Below the pieces are notes generated by a model, which ran no database searches, was not told where the DNA came from, and saw only the letters and a list, made by a program, of their open reading frames with translations. DNA of 34,743 nucleotides from an uncultured Muribaculaceae bacterium (GTDB taxonomy: Bacteria > Bacteroidota > Bacteroidia > Bacteroidales > Muribaculaceae). Shown in pieces: positions 16,430-25,474 of the stretch. The position numbers were made by a program, and so were the translations under genes. Location of the stretch: positions 1 to 34,743 of the forward strand of contig CAJTUF010000026.1 of assembly GCA_910579675.1 (NCBI GenBank), read 5' to 3'. Numbering within the stretch: position 1 is the first letter of the stretch; every line of letters begins with the position of its first letter.

Positions 16430-17254
16430 TTGAAGCCCACAGTTCTTGACTACGACGACATTTCCGAAATGGTGCCCCGACTGAAAGGCCACCGTCGGCT
16501 TGTCGACTCTATCCTCCACCTGTTCTCTGTCGACAAGGTCAATGACCTGCACCGCCACAATTGTGCCACTCCAGGAGTGCCATTTACCACCGGACTCCTC
16601 AACGAGCTCGACATCAAGCTACGCGTCGACAATGAGCAAATCATACCCTCAATGGGCGATCAGCCATTTATCACTGTGAGCAACCATCCCTTCGGTGCGC
16701 TCGACGGCATATCGCTCATCAACCTTGTGGGTCGCTACTATCCCGAATACAAGGTGATGGTAAATATGATACTCAACCATATCACAGCGATGCAACCCTG
16801 TTTTATCGCTGTTGACGCGCTTGCTTCCGACGATCCCGCCAAGAAAGCGGTGTCGATGCAGGGCATACGCAAAGCAATAATGCAGGTGCGTCGCGGCAAG
16901 CCACTCGGCTTTTTTCCGGCTGGTGCCGTAAGCAAGATCAACAACAAGTTCGAGCTTGAGGACCGCGAGTGGCAAGAGACTGTGGTCCGGCTCATCGATC
17001 AGCTGAAGGTGCCGGTGGTGCCTATATATTTCCATGGCAGCAACTCCTGGTGGTTCAACCTTCTGGGACGCATATCATGGCAGCTACGCACACTGCGTCT
17101 CCCCGCTGAAGTATTCAGAAAACGCCATTCCACCATCCACATCACTGTGGGTGAGCCCATAACAGTAGAGGAACAGCAGGCCCACTCTTCTTCGCCCGAG
17201 GAGCTTGGCAACTATCTCAAGTCAAAGACCTACTCGCTTAAAAAATGGAAGTGA
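16430..17254 (+). CDS. PlsC-type lysophospholipid acyltransferase
   Basis: This 274-residue acyltransferase has the HX4D-type motif SNHPFGALDGI (His and Asp catalytic), FFPAGAVSK corresponding to the family's substrate-binding FPEG region, and VPVVPIYFHGSNSWW. The family transfers acyl chains onto lysolipids or aminolipids in the inner membrane; in Bacteroides a related enzyme makes glycine lipids, but I cannot tell which lipid is used here. The start appears to be TTG at 16430 (KPTVLDYDDISEM); no ATG or GTG in frame lies close upstream, and the next ATG would cut 13 residues. The stop overlaps the sigma-54 activator gene by 10 bases, implying joint translation. Confidence 0.87.
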   Translation: MKPTVLDYDDISEMVPRLKGHRRLVDSILHLFSVDKVNDLHRHNCATPGVPFTTGLLNELDIKLRVDNEQIIPSMGDQPFITVSNHPFGALDGISLINLVGRYYPEYKVMVNMILNHITAMQPCFIAVDALASDDPAKKAVSMQGIRKAIMQVRRGKPLGFFPAGAVSKINNKFELEDREWQETVVRLIDQLKVPVVPIYFHGSNSWWFNLLGRISWQLRTLRLPAEVFRKRHSTIHITVGEPITVEEQQAHSSSPEELGNYLKSKTYSLKKWK

Positions 17255-18522
17255 TCACCGCCAAGGCTGTCGATCCCGAAGTGGCGCGTGCCCGGCAGCG
17301 CTTCGGTATCATTGGATCCTCGGCTGCTCTCATGCAGGCCATAGAGCGGGCCATAAGGGTTGCACCGATCGACCTCTCGGTGCTCGTCACCGGCGAGAGC
17401 GGTTCGGGCAAGGAGTTTTTTCCTAAGATTATCCACGCCTACAGCCATCGCAAACACGCCAAATATATCGCTGTCAACTGTGGTGCTATCCCTGAGGGCA
17501 CAATCGACTCAGAACTGTTTGGCCACGAGAAAGGCTCCTTTACAGGTGCGGTGGCATCGCGCAAAGGCTACTTTGAGGAAGCCGACGGAGGGACTATATT
17601 CCTCGACGAAGTGGCCGAGCTGCCACTCACCACTCAGGCTCGCCTGCTGCGTGTGCTTGAGTCGGGTGAATATATGCGCGTAGGATCGTCGGAAGTCAGA
17701 AAGACCAATATCCGAGTTGTAGCAGCTACCAATGTCGATATGCAGCGCGCCGTAGAGGAGGGACGCTTCCGTGAAGATCTGTTTTACCGCCTCTCGACTG
17801 TGGCTATCAGTGTCCCGCCCCTACGCGACCGTGGCAGCGACATCAAGCTCCTTGCTCGCAAGTTTGCGGCCGACTTTGCCGAAAAATACCATACACCCGA
17901 ACTCTCGCTTACCGACGATGCGTTGCGGCTGCTCTCCACCTACCGTTGGCCCGGCAATGTGCGACAACTTAAAAACATCGTCGAGCAGGTGGCCCTCTTT
18001 GAAGCAGCCAATAGTCCGGTCGACTCATCAGTTCTATCCCGCTATATGCCATCGGGCGCCTCTATCACCACTCCGGCTATTGCCGGAACCCGGATCCACA
18101 ACTATCAGGAAGAGCGGGAAATCCTGTTTAATATGATCTTCAGGCTTCAGCGGCGACTCGACGAGATGACCTCCGAAGTCAACGCACTGCGACGCAATCA
18201 GCCTACGACTGAGGCGGTGACTGTACGTCACGACAATCCCATCATGGCTGCGTCAGACCATATCCTACCCCATTTCACTACTCCAGCCGACAATTATCCG
18301 GCCCTCGACGACGCCACTCCGGTGGAGGCCGAGGAGATAGAGCCATCTGATGACGGCACGTCGGCCATTGCCGAGGAGCCCCGTACTCTCGAAGACACCG
18401 AGCGGATCACCATATCTGAAGCTCTCGAACGCAATGGAGGCCGCCGCAAGGCCACTGCCAAAGAACTCAACATATCGGAGCGGACACTCTACCGCAAGAT
18501 ACGCGAGTACGGGCTTGAATGA
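17245..18522 (+). CDS. Sigma-54-dependent transcriptional activator lacking a receiver domain
   Basis: This 425-residue bacterial enhancer-binding protein has only ~22 residues before the AAA+ domain, so there is no receiver, GAF or PAS sensor domain. Walker A is GESGSGKE (50-57), the sigma-54-contacting loop is GSFTGA (97-102, Ser variant of GAFTGA) and Walker B is GGTIFLDEV (115-123). The arginine-finger segment FREDLFYRL and the WPGNVRQLKN sensor-2 motif follow. A long low-complexity linker (~265-385) leads to a Fis-type helix-turn-helix at the end (GRRKATAKELNISERTLYRKIREYGLE). The layout resembles PspF, whose activity is set by a partner protein. It overlaps the acyltransferase gene by 10 bases. 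Sigma-54-type promoters precede clpB, htpG and clpC in this window; whether this protein drives them is inference. Confidence 0.94.
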   Translation: MEVITAKAVDPEVARARQRFGIIGSSAALMQAIERAIRVAPIDLSVLVTGESGSGKEFFPKIIHAYSHRKHAKYIAVNCGAIPEGTIDSELFGHEKGSFTGAVASRKGYFEEADGGTIFLDEVAELPLTTQARLLRVLESGEYMRVGSSEVRKTNIRVVAATNVDMQRAVEEGRFREDLFYRLSTVAISVPPLRDRGSDIKLLARKFAADFAEKYHTPELSLTDDALRLLSTYRWPGNVRQLKNIVEQVALFEAANSPVDSSVLSRYMPSGASITTPAIAGTRIHNYQEEREILFNMIFRLQRRLDEMTSEVNALRRNQPTTEAVTVRHDNPIMAASDHILPHFTTPADNYPALDDATPVEAEEIEPSDDGTSAIAEEPRTLEDTERITISEALERNGGRRKATAKELNISERTLYRKIREYGLE

Positions 18523-18540
18523 CCGATACCTCATTCCGCC

Positions 18541-18599
18541 ATAAAGCCATCCGGGCTTGCAGCCGACTTGTCAGTCGCTGCAAGCCCGGATGGCTTTAT
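18541..18599. terminator. Bidirectional terminator with a perfect 23-bp inverted repeat
   Basis: The 23 bases at 18541-18563 are the exact reverse complement of 18577-18599. The 13-base centre can add a GACT/AGTC stem. The outer ends are ATAAAGCC and GGCTTTAT, so a short T-rich tail is present in both directions. It lies between the convergent sigma-54 activator and MCE genes. Confidence 0.85.
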
Positions 18600-18621
18600 G
18601 ACCTCTTGTGGCCCTACAGGC

Positions 18622-19518
18622 TCAGAGGAGCTTGATGGATATATAGCGCTTGGGATTGCGCTTCACGTCAATGAGAAGCGAATCGAGCGATGCCACAGAG
18701 GCGTTGAGATTGCGATAGAGCTCCGGATCATGCAGGAGCAGTCCGAGAGTGGAATTGGGCGAATTGAGCTCGCGGGCAAGAGTGTTCAACTCCTCCGTCA
18801 AAGCGTGGATATTGTTGAATGTCGAGTCGATGGGGAGCTCGTTAAGGCTTCCTGTAAATGACGCCAGATTGCCCGAGATCTCCTTCACATTGGTAAGTGT
18901 TGCCGAAGCCTCCGAGGTGACGGTAGGCATCACAGCCATGCTCTTCGACAGGAGTGCGGTGGTGCGGTCGAGATTGGCGCTGATTGCATCGAGGCGCTTC
19001 ACAGTCTGGAGCAGTGCCGGATCCGACACCACAAGTGTTATAGCAGTGAGAAGCGAATCCACTTTGGGGAGTAAGTTTGTGATACCCGGCATGAGCTCGC
19101 CTGAGATGCTCGACATGAGCCCGGCGGCATTGGCCGACGGTATCTTGTCGCCCACTTCATAAAAACCCGAGCCATCGCCCATCTTGAGCTCGATGGATGA
19201 GGTGCCGAGCATATCGGTGGCGAGCACGGCGGTAGTGCCCTGAGGCAGACGGAGCTTTCGGTCGAGCGAAAGTTCCACCTTCACATGTCCGGGATTGTCG
19301 TATTCATACTCCACCTCACGCACCAGACCTACCTTGAAACCATTGACGGTTACTGGAGCGCTCTGTGCCAGACCGGCCACATCGGTGTATGAAGCATAGT
19401 AATAGTTGCTTGCTTTAAAGAGGTTGATACCTTTTAGATAATTGATACCGAAAAAGAGAATGAGAAGCGCAATGATCACCGAAAGACCGATGATAAGTTC
19501 CTTGGATATTTTCTTCAT
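18622..19518 (-). CDS. MlaD/MCE-family lipid transport protein
   Basis: This 298-residue protein has one N-terminal membrane anchor (~8-29), an MCE domain (~38-115, starting YYYASYTDVAGLAQSAPVTVNGFKVG), and a long amphipathic helical region to the C-terminus, which ends NPKRYISIKLL. MCE proteins form hexameric rings that move phospholipids across the periplasm with an MlaE/MlaF-type ABC transporter; those genes are not in this window. It follows the amidase gene by 83 bases on the same strand and probably shares its transcript. Confidence 0.9.
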   Translation of the reverse strand: MKKISKELIIGLSVIIALLILFFGINYLKGINLFKASNYYYASYTDVAGLAQSAPVTVNGFKVGLVREVEYEYDNPGHVKVELSLDRKLRLPQGTTAVLATDMLGTSSIELKMGDGSGFYEVGDKIPSANAAGLMSSISGELMPGITNLLPKVDSLLTAITLVVSDPALLQTVKRLDAISANLDRTTALLSKSMAVMPTVTSEASATLTNVKEISGNLASFTGSLNELPIDSTFNNIHALTEELNTLARELNSPNSTLGLLLHDPELYRNLNASVASLDSLLIDVKRNPKRYISIKLL

Positions 19519-19601
19519 TGGTGGGTTGGTTTAGGATGAGGGAGAGAAGGTGTTGAGGATTATATTCGATAGTTTTTGTTCAAAAGGGATGAGCAAGCGC
19601 A

Positions 19602-20786
19602 TCATAGTCTGGATGCGCCGCGGGTGCGGACCACAAATGCATCGGCATAGCGACGTTTCACCTCCCGCAGAGCCTCGAGCGCCTCTTTTTCTGTGGCATA
19701 CCGTCCGCTCACATATTTTACCCAGCTGCCATGGTGGTAATAGACCACTGGCCCGGGCAATCCTTTGATGCGATTGTCGTTCTTGCCTACCGGCCGCTTA
19801 AGAGTCAGAAACTGAATCCTGAAAACCTCTTCGTTGGTGGGATCGGCCATCTCCGATCCACGCTCAGGGTCGTCGGCTGTAGAGGCTTTGGCAGACCCCG
19901 CCGCCTGCTTGGAGTCATATCGCGGCCGCGATGTCTTTTTACGCGGAGCCGGGGCCTCGCGTCCTTCAAGTATCGCTTTGTCGCGGGCCACTTCGTCGCT
20001 ATAGTTGATAATGCCTTTGGCAACTGCCTGCCCGAGCTCTTTACGCCCTTTCTCGGAGTGCATATACTTTTCCTGAGTAGGATTGCATATAAAGTCGAGC
20101 TCCACAAGGATAGCAGGCATGGATGTGGCCCTCAGCACCAGAAAACCAGCCTGACGCACACCTCGGTCGCTTCGACGGGCAGTCGACACAAGCTGCTCCT
20201 GCACCGCTTTTGCCGCCGAAATGCTCTGCTCCATATGCAGGTCCCGGTCCATCTCGAAGATGATATAGCTCTCGGCACTGTTTGGATCGAAGCCTTCGTA
20301 GGTGGTGGTATAGTCAGGTTCAAGTGTCATCACAGCGTTTTCCCTCATAGCCACGGCAAGGTTCTCCTCCGTCCGGCCAAGGCCGAGCGAATATACCGAA
20401 GCACCCGCCACTTTGAGTCGGTTAGGGTTTTTCTTGTCGACTGAGTTGGTGTGGATGCTGACAAAGAGATCGCCTTTAGCCTTGTTGGCTATCGTGGCCC
20501 GTCCGGCAAGAGGCACAAACCGGTCGTCGGAACGCGTCATAACCACCTTTATGTCCGGGGCATCTTCAGCGAGTATATCGCGTATCTGGCGGGCTACGTT
20601 GAGATTGATGGATTTTTCGTTGGTCACCTTGCCTATGGCGCCATAGTCCTTGCCGCCGTGACCCGCATCGATCACCACCACAAAAGGATCAGTATTCTCA
20701 GCCCGACGCGACGGCGAGGCCGCCACGACTGTGGCAGCACCGGCAAGCATCAGCATTGCCGAGATAAAAATGGAGCGTGATCGCAT
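19602..20786 (-). CDS. N-acetylmuramoyl-L-alanine amidase with C-terminal SPOR-like domain
   Basis: This 394-residue secreted zinc amidase (Amidase_3) cleaves the bond between MurNAc and the stem peptide. A signal peptide covers ~1-23. The Zn ligands are visible in DAGHGGKDYGAIG, NEKSINLN and FVSIHTNSV, and the catalytic Glu in AILVELDFICNPTQ. A Lys/Arg/Ser-rich linker (~265-315) leads to a C-terminal domain of about 75 residues (EEVFRIQFLTLKRPV to the end) that looks like a divergent SPOR fold, which binds denuded glycan at division sites. The start at 20786 (MRSRSIFISAMLML) fits the signal peptide. It is the first gene of an amidase-MCE unit. Confidence 0.92.
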   Translation of the reverse strand: MRSRSIFISAMLMLAGAATVVAASPSRRAENTDPFVVVIDAGHGGKDYGAIGKVTNEKSINLNVARQIRDILAEDAPDIKVVMTRSDDRFVPLAGRATIANKAKGDLFVSIHTNSVDKKNPNRLKVAGASVYSLGLGRTEENLAVAMRENAVMTLEPDYTTTYEGFDPNSAESYIIFEMDRDLHMEQSISAAKAVQEQLVSTARRSDRGVRQAGFLVLRATSMPAILVELDFICNPTQEKYMHSEKGRKELGQAVAKGIINYSDEVARDKAILEGREAPAPRKKTSRPRYDSKQAAGSAKASTADDPERGSEMADPTNEEVFRIQFLTLKRPVGKNDNRIKGLPGPVVYYHHGSWVKYVSGRYATEKEALEALREVKRRYADAFVVRTRGASRL

Positions 20787-20817
20787 CGGATGGTCTGAAT
20801 TATGAAAATTACGAGCG

Positions 20818-20825
20818 CGAAGTTA
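20818..20825 (-). promoter_or_regulatory. Possible -7 element of the amidase-MCE unit
   Basis: Minus-strand TAACTTCG is one base off TAnnTTTG and lies 31 bases before the amidase ATG. No clear -33 box is visible. Confidence 0.35.
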
Positions 20826-20932
20826 CTAATTTTTCGGCAGGAAAAGTACGGGGCGCCCACCATTTATCACCCCACGGTCAAGGAATGTGGCTCTTTTTGC
20901 CAATTCCTCCTTCCCCCGAGCGTTTTTTTGAG

Positions 20933-20940
20933 TAATTTTG
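20933..20940 (+). promoter_or_regulatory. -7 element of tsaD
   Basis: TAATTTTG matches TAnnTTTG and ends 11 bases before the tsaD ATG, implying a leader of only a few bases. The -33 region is not recognisable. Confidence 0.55.
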
Positions 20941-20951
20941 CATCTATAATT

Positions 20952-21977
20952 ATGAGCAAGCCTGTTTACATACTCGGAATAGAATCGTCGTGCGACGATA
21001 CTTCGGCAGCCGTGGTCACCGATGAGGCCCTCCTGCTGTCTAATGTCATAGCCTCTCAGGCTGTGCATGAGGAATATGGTGGCGTGGTGCCTGAACTGGC
21101 CTCCCGCGCCCACCAGCAGAATATTGTGCCGGTGGTCGATGCCGCGATCAAGCGGGCAGGTATCAACCTGTCGGACCTTTCGGCTATTGCCTACACCCGC
21201 GGCCCGGGCCTTTTGGGCTCGCTTCTTGTCGGCACCTCTTTTGCCAAAGGGCTGTCACTTGGCCTGCGCTGTCCGATGGTAGATGTAAATCATCTCCACG
21301 GACATGTTCTGGCCCATTTCATTCGTCGCGATGCCGCCGATCGTGTGCCCCCGTTCCCCTATATATGCCTTCTTGTGTCGGGAGGCAACAGCCAGATTGT
21401 GTTGGTTCGTTCGCCCCGCGACATGGAGATTCTCGGTCGCACCATCGACGATGCTGCCGGTGAAGCATTCGACAAGTGCGCTAAGGTGATGGGGCTACCC
21501 TACCCCGGAGGCCCGCATATCGACCGGCTGGCAGCCGAAGGCGATCCCAAAAAGTTTCGCTTTGCACGCCCGCGCATCGACGGCTTCGACTATAGTTTTT
21601 CTGGCCTCAAGACATCATTTCTCTACACTCTGCGCGACGGCCTCAAGACCGATCCTGACTTCATAACCGCCAATAAGGCCGACCTGGCTGCTTCGCTCCA
21701 AGCCACGATAGTTGACATTCTTCTCGATAAGCTCGCGCGTGCAGTTAAAGCTACAGGAGTAAAGGCTGTGGCAATTGGTGGCGGTGTGGCTGCAAACAGC
21801 GGTGTGCGTGAGGCTGTAGCCGATTTCTGCGCCGCCCGATCTATCGAGGCTTTCATTCCCGAACGGCTTTTCACCACCGACAATGCCGCCATGGTTGCCA
21901 CTGCCGGTTACTTCAAATACCTCGACCGCGATTTCTCTCCTTACTCGGCTACCCCATATGCCCGCGTTTCGGTGTAA
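20952..21977 (+). CDS. tsaD: tRNA N6-adenosine threonylcarbamoyltransferase
   Basis: This 341-residue ASKHA-fold enzyme transfers the threonylcarbamoyl group to A37 of ANN-decoding tRNAs, working with TsaB and TsaE. The start MSKPVYILGIESSCDDTSAA is typical; the metal-binding HLHGH, LLVSGGNSQIVLV, and the C-terminal GGGVAANSGVRE and TDNAAMVATAG motifs are all present. An in-frame ATG at 20802 would add 50 residues spanning the promoter box and is rejected. cinA follows after 36 bases. Confidence 0.97.
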   Translation: MSKPVYILGIESSCDDTSAAVVTDEALLLSNVIASQAVHEEYGGVVPELASRAHQQNIVPVVDAAIKRAGINLSDLSAIAYTRGPGLLGSLLVGTSFAKGLSLGLRCPMVDVNHLHGHVLAHFIRRDAADRVPPFPYICLLVSGGNSQIVLVRSPRDMEILGRTIDDAAGEAFDKCAKVMGLPYPGGPHIDRLAAEGDPKKFRFARPRIDGFDYSFSGLKTSFLYTLRDGLKTDPDFITANKADLAASLQATIVDILLDKLARAVKATGVKAVAIGGGVAANSGVREAVADFCAARSIEAFIPERLFTTDNAAMVATAGYFKYLDRDFSPYSATPYARVSV

Positions 21978-22013
21978 GATTCCCACCACGACTTTTTTTT
22001 TCATCTTAGCAAT

Positions 22014-23249
22014 ATGAGAATAACAGTGATATGTATCGGCGACGAGCTCCTCATAGGCCAGGTCACCGATACCAATTCCGGCTTCTTAGCCCGCACCATT
22101 GTTCCCGAAGGATGGGAAGTGGAGCGCACGGAAGTGGTGGCCGACGATGCCGAAGCTATAACCGATGCCATTGAGCGCGCTCTCAGCCGCACCGATGTAG
22201 TAATCACCACCGGTGGTCTGGGCCCTACCGCCGACGATATCACCAAGCCCACACTCTGCAAAATTTTCGGGGGAGGGTTGCGACATGACCCCGCAGTAGA
22301 AGCTAATGTGAGAGAGGTGATGAGCCGCCGTGGACGTGAGATGAACGAGCTCACGCGGCTGCAATCGATGGTACCAGAGTCGGCCACTATCATTCAGAAC
22401 CGTGTCGGCACCGCCCCCATACTGATGTTTGAGCGCGATGGCAAGACTCTTGTTGCAATGCCCGGAGTACCTTTCGAGACTCAGGAGATGTTTGTTGCCG
22501 AAGTGTTTCCGCGCTTGCTCTCGCGCTACAGTTCCGGCATATCTGTGGCCCACTCCACCATGATAGTGGCAGGTATATCCGAGTCAATGCTCGCCGAGCA
22601 TCTGGCTGAATTTGAAAACTCGCTACCTGAGTCGCTCCATCTGGCCTATCTTCCAAAGCCTGGTATCATACGCCTCCGTCTCGACGGGCATTCAACCGAT
22701 GCCAATGCTCTCAATGCGTTCATGGCCGACTATGTGGAGCGCCTCCGCGAAGCAACCGCGCAATGGCGGATAGCCGACAACGATCTCCCTACAGCAGCTA
22801 TTCTGATCGAAAGGCTGAGAGAGCGCGGATTGACCATGGCCACTGCCGAGAGTTGTACCGGCGGCAACATAGCCCATGAAATAACCCTCATTGCCGGAGC
22901 CTCGGATGTGATGGCGGGAGGGATAGTGGCTTACTCAAACAGCGTCAAGAGCGGTCTGCTCGGTGTTGATCCTGACCTCATTGCCGCCTTCGGTGCGGTG
23001 TCAATACCTGCGGCCGAAGCTATGGCAAGTGGTGCCTGTCTCGCTACCGGCGCCGATATCGCGATAGCAACAAGCGGCATCGCCGGTCCCGGCGGTGGAA
23101 CACCTGACAAGCCGGTCGGTACCGTCTGTGTAGCGGTGGCCTCCCCCTCCGGTTTAATCTCTACCACTCTGCATCTCCACGGCACGCGCCAGCGGATCAT
23201 CGAACGCGCCACCTCCGAAGCGCTCCTCATGGCCATATCGGCGCTCTGA
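22014..23249 (+). CDS. cinA: CinA-family protein with nicotinamide-nucleotide amidase domain
   Basis: This 411-residue full-length CinA has an N-terminal MoCF-like domain (~1-170: IGDELLIGQVTDTNSGFLA, TTGGLGPTADDITKP), a small middle domain, and a C-terminal PncC-type domain (~255-411: TAESCTGGNIAHEIT, GGIVAYSNSVKSGLLGV, ATSGIAGPGGGTPDKPVGTV). PncC hydrolyses NMN to nicotinate mononucleotide in the NAD cycle; the N-terminal domain acts as an ADP-ribose pyrophosphatase in some species. It follows tsaD by 36 bases and ends before a bidirectional terminator. Confidence 0.94.
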   Translation: MRITVICIGDELLIGQVTDTNSGFLARTIVPEGWEVERTEVVADDAEAITDAIERALSRTDVVITTGGLGPTADDITKPTLCKIFGGGLRHDPAVEANVREVMSRRGREMNELTRLQSMVPESATIIQNRVGTAPILMFERDGKTLVAMPGVPFETQEMFVAEVFPRLLSRYSSGISVAHSTMIVAGISESMLAEHLAEFENSLPESLHLAYLPKPGIIRLRLDGHSTDANALNAFMADYVERLREATAQWRIADNDLPTAAILIERLRERGLTMATAESCTGGNIAHEITLIAGASDVMAGGIVAYSNSVKSGLLGVDPDLIAAFGAVSIPAAEAMASGACLATGADIAIATSGIAGPGGGTPDKPVGTVCVAVASPSGLISTTLHLHGTRQRIIERATSEALLMAISAL

Positions 23250-23267
23250 CATCATTACGCTTTTCAC

Positions 23268-23316
23268 CATATCAAGGAGGGCCCTTGCAGACTAATCCGC
23301 AAGGGCCCTTGATATG
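23268..23316. terminator. Bidirectional terminator between cinA and htpG
   Basis: CATATCAAGG then GGCCCTTGC on the left (three unpaired bases between) is complementary to GCAAGGGCC-CTTGATATG on the right, around a 10-base loop. It is placed between convergent gene ends. Confidence 0.75.
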
Positions 23317-23340
23317 TATGGCTAAACTGGTGGACTGAGA

Positions 23341-25395
23341 TCAGAGCATCTTTACAGAGCGGGCAACAAACTCCGAAAGTGATTCACCCCGGAGAAGACC
23401 ATTGGCCAGAAGGGCGAGGTCGATCACCTGCTTTACAAGAGGCTTACCATCAGCCCACTCGGCTGCCTTCCGGTCAATATCGTTGCGGGCGGCAGCTATC
23501 TTCTGCTCCAGATCAGTGGAACGGCCTTTCTGCTCGTCTGTGAGCTTGCCATCGGGAGCGCTCTCGCGCAGGGTCTTGAGATCGGCATTAAGGCGGTCGA
23601 TCTCATCCTGGAAAGGAGCCACCACGGGAAGGAGCTCGGCATCAGCCTCCTGACGGATTTTCTTCACCACAGGGGCCTCAGTGTTGACAATCATATTATA
23701 GCTGTCGGGAAGCTCGCCGTAGAAGGCCATGCCGCCCTGCACTGCCGCCATCTCTTTCATGCGGCGCATATACTCGTTTTGAGTCAGGATCACAGGGTTG
23801 GCTTCGGCGCTTATAGCCTCAAAGGTCACCACAAATTCGGTCTTGTCTACCTTAGGTGTGGCGCGGCGGAAGAGGGCGGTGAGCATATCGCGCTGCACCG
23901 GAGTGAGGTCTACATGATGCTTGTTGTCGTCGGCCTTGGGGATAAGACGGTCCACTACATCTGAGTCAACTCTCACGCAGCGTGTCTTTTCGAGCTTGCT
24001 TTCGAGCAGACCTACAAAATGGCTGTCGAGCTGGCCGTCCATCACCATCACATCGTAGCCACGGTCAGTAGCGGCCTTGATATAGCTATACTGCGACGTG
24101 GGATCGGTAGTGTAAAGATAAACCACATTACCATCCTTATCAGTCTGAGCCGACTCCACGAGGGTACGGTATTCGTCGAAGGTATAATAGCGGCCCTCGG
24201 TGTCCTTGATGAGGGCAAACTTCTTGGCCGATTCAAAGAACTTCTCGTCGGTGAGCATACCATATTCGATAAAGATCTTTATATCGTCCCACTTGTGCTC
24301 AAAGTCAGCTCGGTCGGCCTTGAAAAGCTCTTCCAGACGCGAAGCCACTTTCTTGGTTATATAGCCGGAGATCTTCTTCACGGCTGTATCCGACTGAAGA
24401 TAGGAGCGGCTCACATTGAGAGGAATATCGGGTGAGTCGATCACGCCCTGAAGAAGCATCATGAACTCAGGCACTACACCCTCCACCGAGTCGGTGACAT
24501 AAACCTGATTGCAGTAGAGCTGGATGCGGTTGCGGGTCACATCGAAGTTGTTCTTTATCTTGGGGAAGAACAGTATTCCGGTCAGTGTGAAAGGATAGTC
24601 AACATTGAGATGGATCCAGAACAGAGGATCGTCCTGCCCGGGATAAAGCTCGTGGTAGAAACGGATATAGTCTGCATCCTTGAGCTCCGACGGCTTTTTG
24701 GTCCATTCAGGCTCAGTGTTATTGACAACATTATCGCGGTCTGTGTCGGTCATCTTGCCATCTTTCCACTCCTGCTCCTTGCCGAAAACGACAGGGACCG
24801 GGAGGAAACGGCAATACTTCTTCAAGAGGCCCTCGATCTCGGCGCGCTCAAGAAATTTGCGGCTCTCGTCGTCGATATGCAGGATGATATCGGTGCCGCG
24901 CTCATTGCGCTCGGCTGGCTCCATAGTGTATTCAGGACTGCCATCGCACTCCCATCTTACTGCTTCGGCGCCATCCTTGTAGCTGAGCGACACTATCTCT
25001 ACCTTCTTGGCAACCATGAAGGCCGAGTAGAAGCCGAGGCCGAAATGGCCAATGATGGTGGCGGCGGTGTCTTTGTACTTGTTAAGGAACTCCTCAGCGC
25101 CCGAAAATGCTATCTGATTGATATATTTGTCGATATCGTCGGCGGTCATACCTATGCCATGGTCGCTCACCGTAAGGGTGCCTTTTTCGGGATCTATGCT
25201 CACGCTCACACGGAGCTCGCCAAGTTCACCCTTGTATTCGCCAAACGAGCCGAGGGCACGTATCTTCTGCGTTGCATCGACGGCGTTGCTCACAAGCTCA
25301 CGGAGAAAAATCTCATGGTCGCTATAGAGGAATTTTTTGATCACGGGGAAAATATTTTCGGTAGTTACCCCGATTTGTCCTTTCTGTTGACTCAT
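23341..25395 (-). CDS. htpG: Molecular chaperone Hsp90 (HtpG)
   Basis: This 684-residue dimeric ATP-dependent chaperone has the GHKL ATPase N-domain: LRELVSNAVDA, the DHGIGM motif and GHFGLGFYSAFMV. The middle domain includes NVSRSYLQSD, and a C-terminal dimerisation region is present but diverged. The start at 25395 (MSQQKGQIGVTTENIFPVI) fits the family; an in-frame ATG at 25431 would add 12 residues (MTIDQKQIKHQD). It lies downstream of the LTA-synthase-like gene on the same strand, but the gap carries its own sigma-54-type promoter and a small GC hairpin. Confidence 0.96.
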   Translation of the reverse strand: MSQQKGQIGVTTENIFPVIKKFLYSDHEIFLRELVSNAVDATQKIRALGSFGEYKGELGELRVSVSIDPEKGTLTVSDHGIGMTADDIDKYINQIAFSGAEEFLNKYKDTAATIIGHFGLGFYSAFMVAKKVEIVSLSYKDGAEAVRWECDGSPEYTMEPAERNERGTDIILHIDDESRKFLERAEIEGLLKKYCRFLPVPVVFGKEQEWKDGKMTDTDRDNVVNNTEPEWTKKPSELKDADYIRFYHELYPGQDDPLFWIHLNVDYPFTLTGILFFPKIKNNFDVTRNRIQLYCNQVYVTDSVEGVVPEFMMLLQGVIDSPDIPLNVSRSYLQSDTAVKKISGYITKKVASRLEELFKADRADFEHKWDDIKIFIEYGMLTDEKFFESAKKFALIKDTEGRYYTFDEYRTLVESAQTDKDGNVVYLYTTDPTSQYSYIKAATDRGYDVMVMDGQLDSHFVGLLESKLEKTRCVRVDSDVVDRLIPKADDNKHHVDLTPVQRDMLTALFRRATPKVDKTEFVVTFEAISAEANPVILTQNEYMRRMKEMAAVQGGMAFYGELPDSYNMIVNTEAPVVKKIRQEADAELLPVVAPFQDEIDRLNADLKTLRESAPDGKLTDEQKGRSTDLEQKIAAARNDIDRKAAEWADGKPLVKQVIDLALLANGLLRGESLSEFVARSVKML

Positions 25396-25438
25396 ATCTT
25401 GATGTTTGATTTGTTTTTGATCGATTGTCATGAAAAGA

Positions 25439-25454
25439 GGCGGTCGAGGCCGCC
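25439..25454 (-). other. GC hairpin in the htpG leader
   Basis: GGCGG, six-base loop, CCGCC lies between the predicted sigma-54 promoter and the htpG ATG at 25395. It directly precedes the alternative ATG at 25431. It could influence translation or mRNA stability. Confidence 0.4.
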
Positions 25455-25474
25455 CCCTTCAGTTATAACAATCC

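Noticed and set aside
20888..20900. Sigma-54-like TGGCTC...TTTTTGC upstream of tsaD
   Set aside because: The GG-GC gap is 8 bases; tsaD has a TAnnTTTG box closer to its start.
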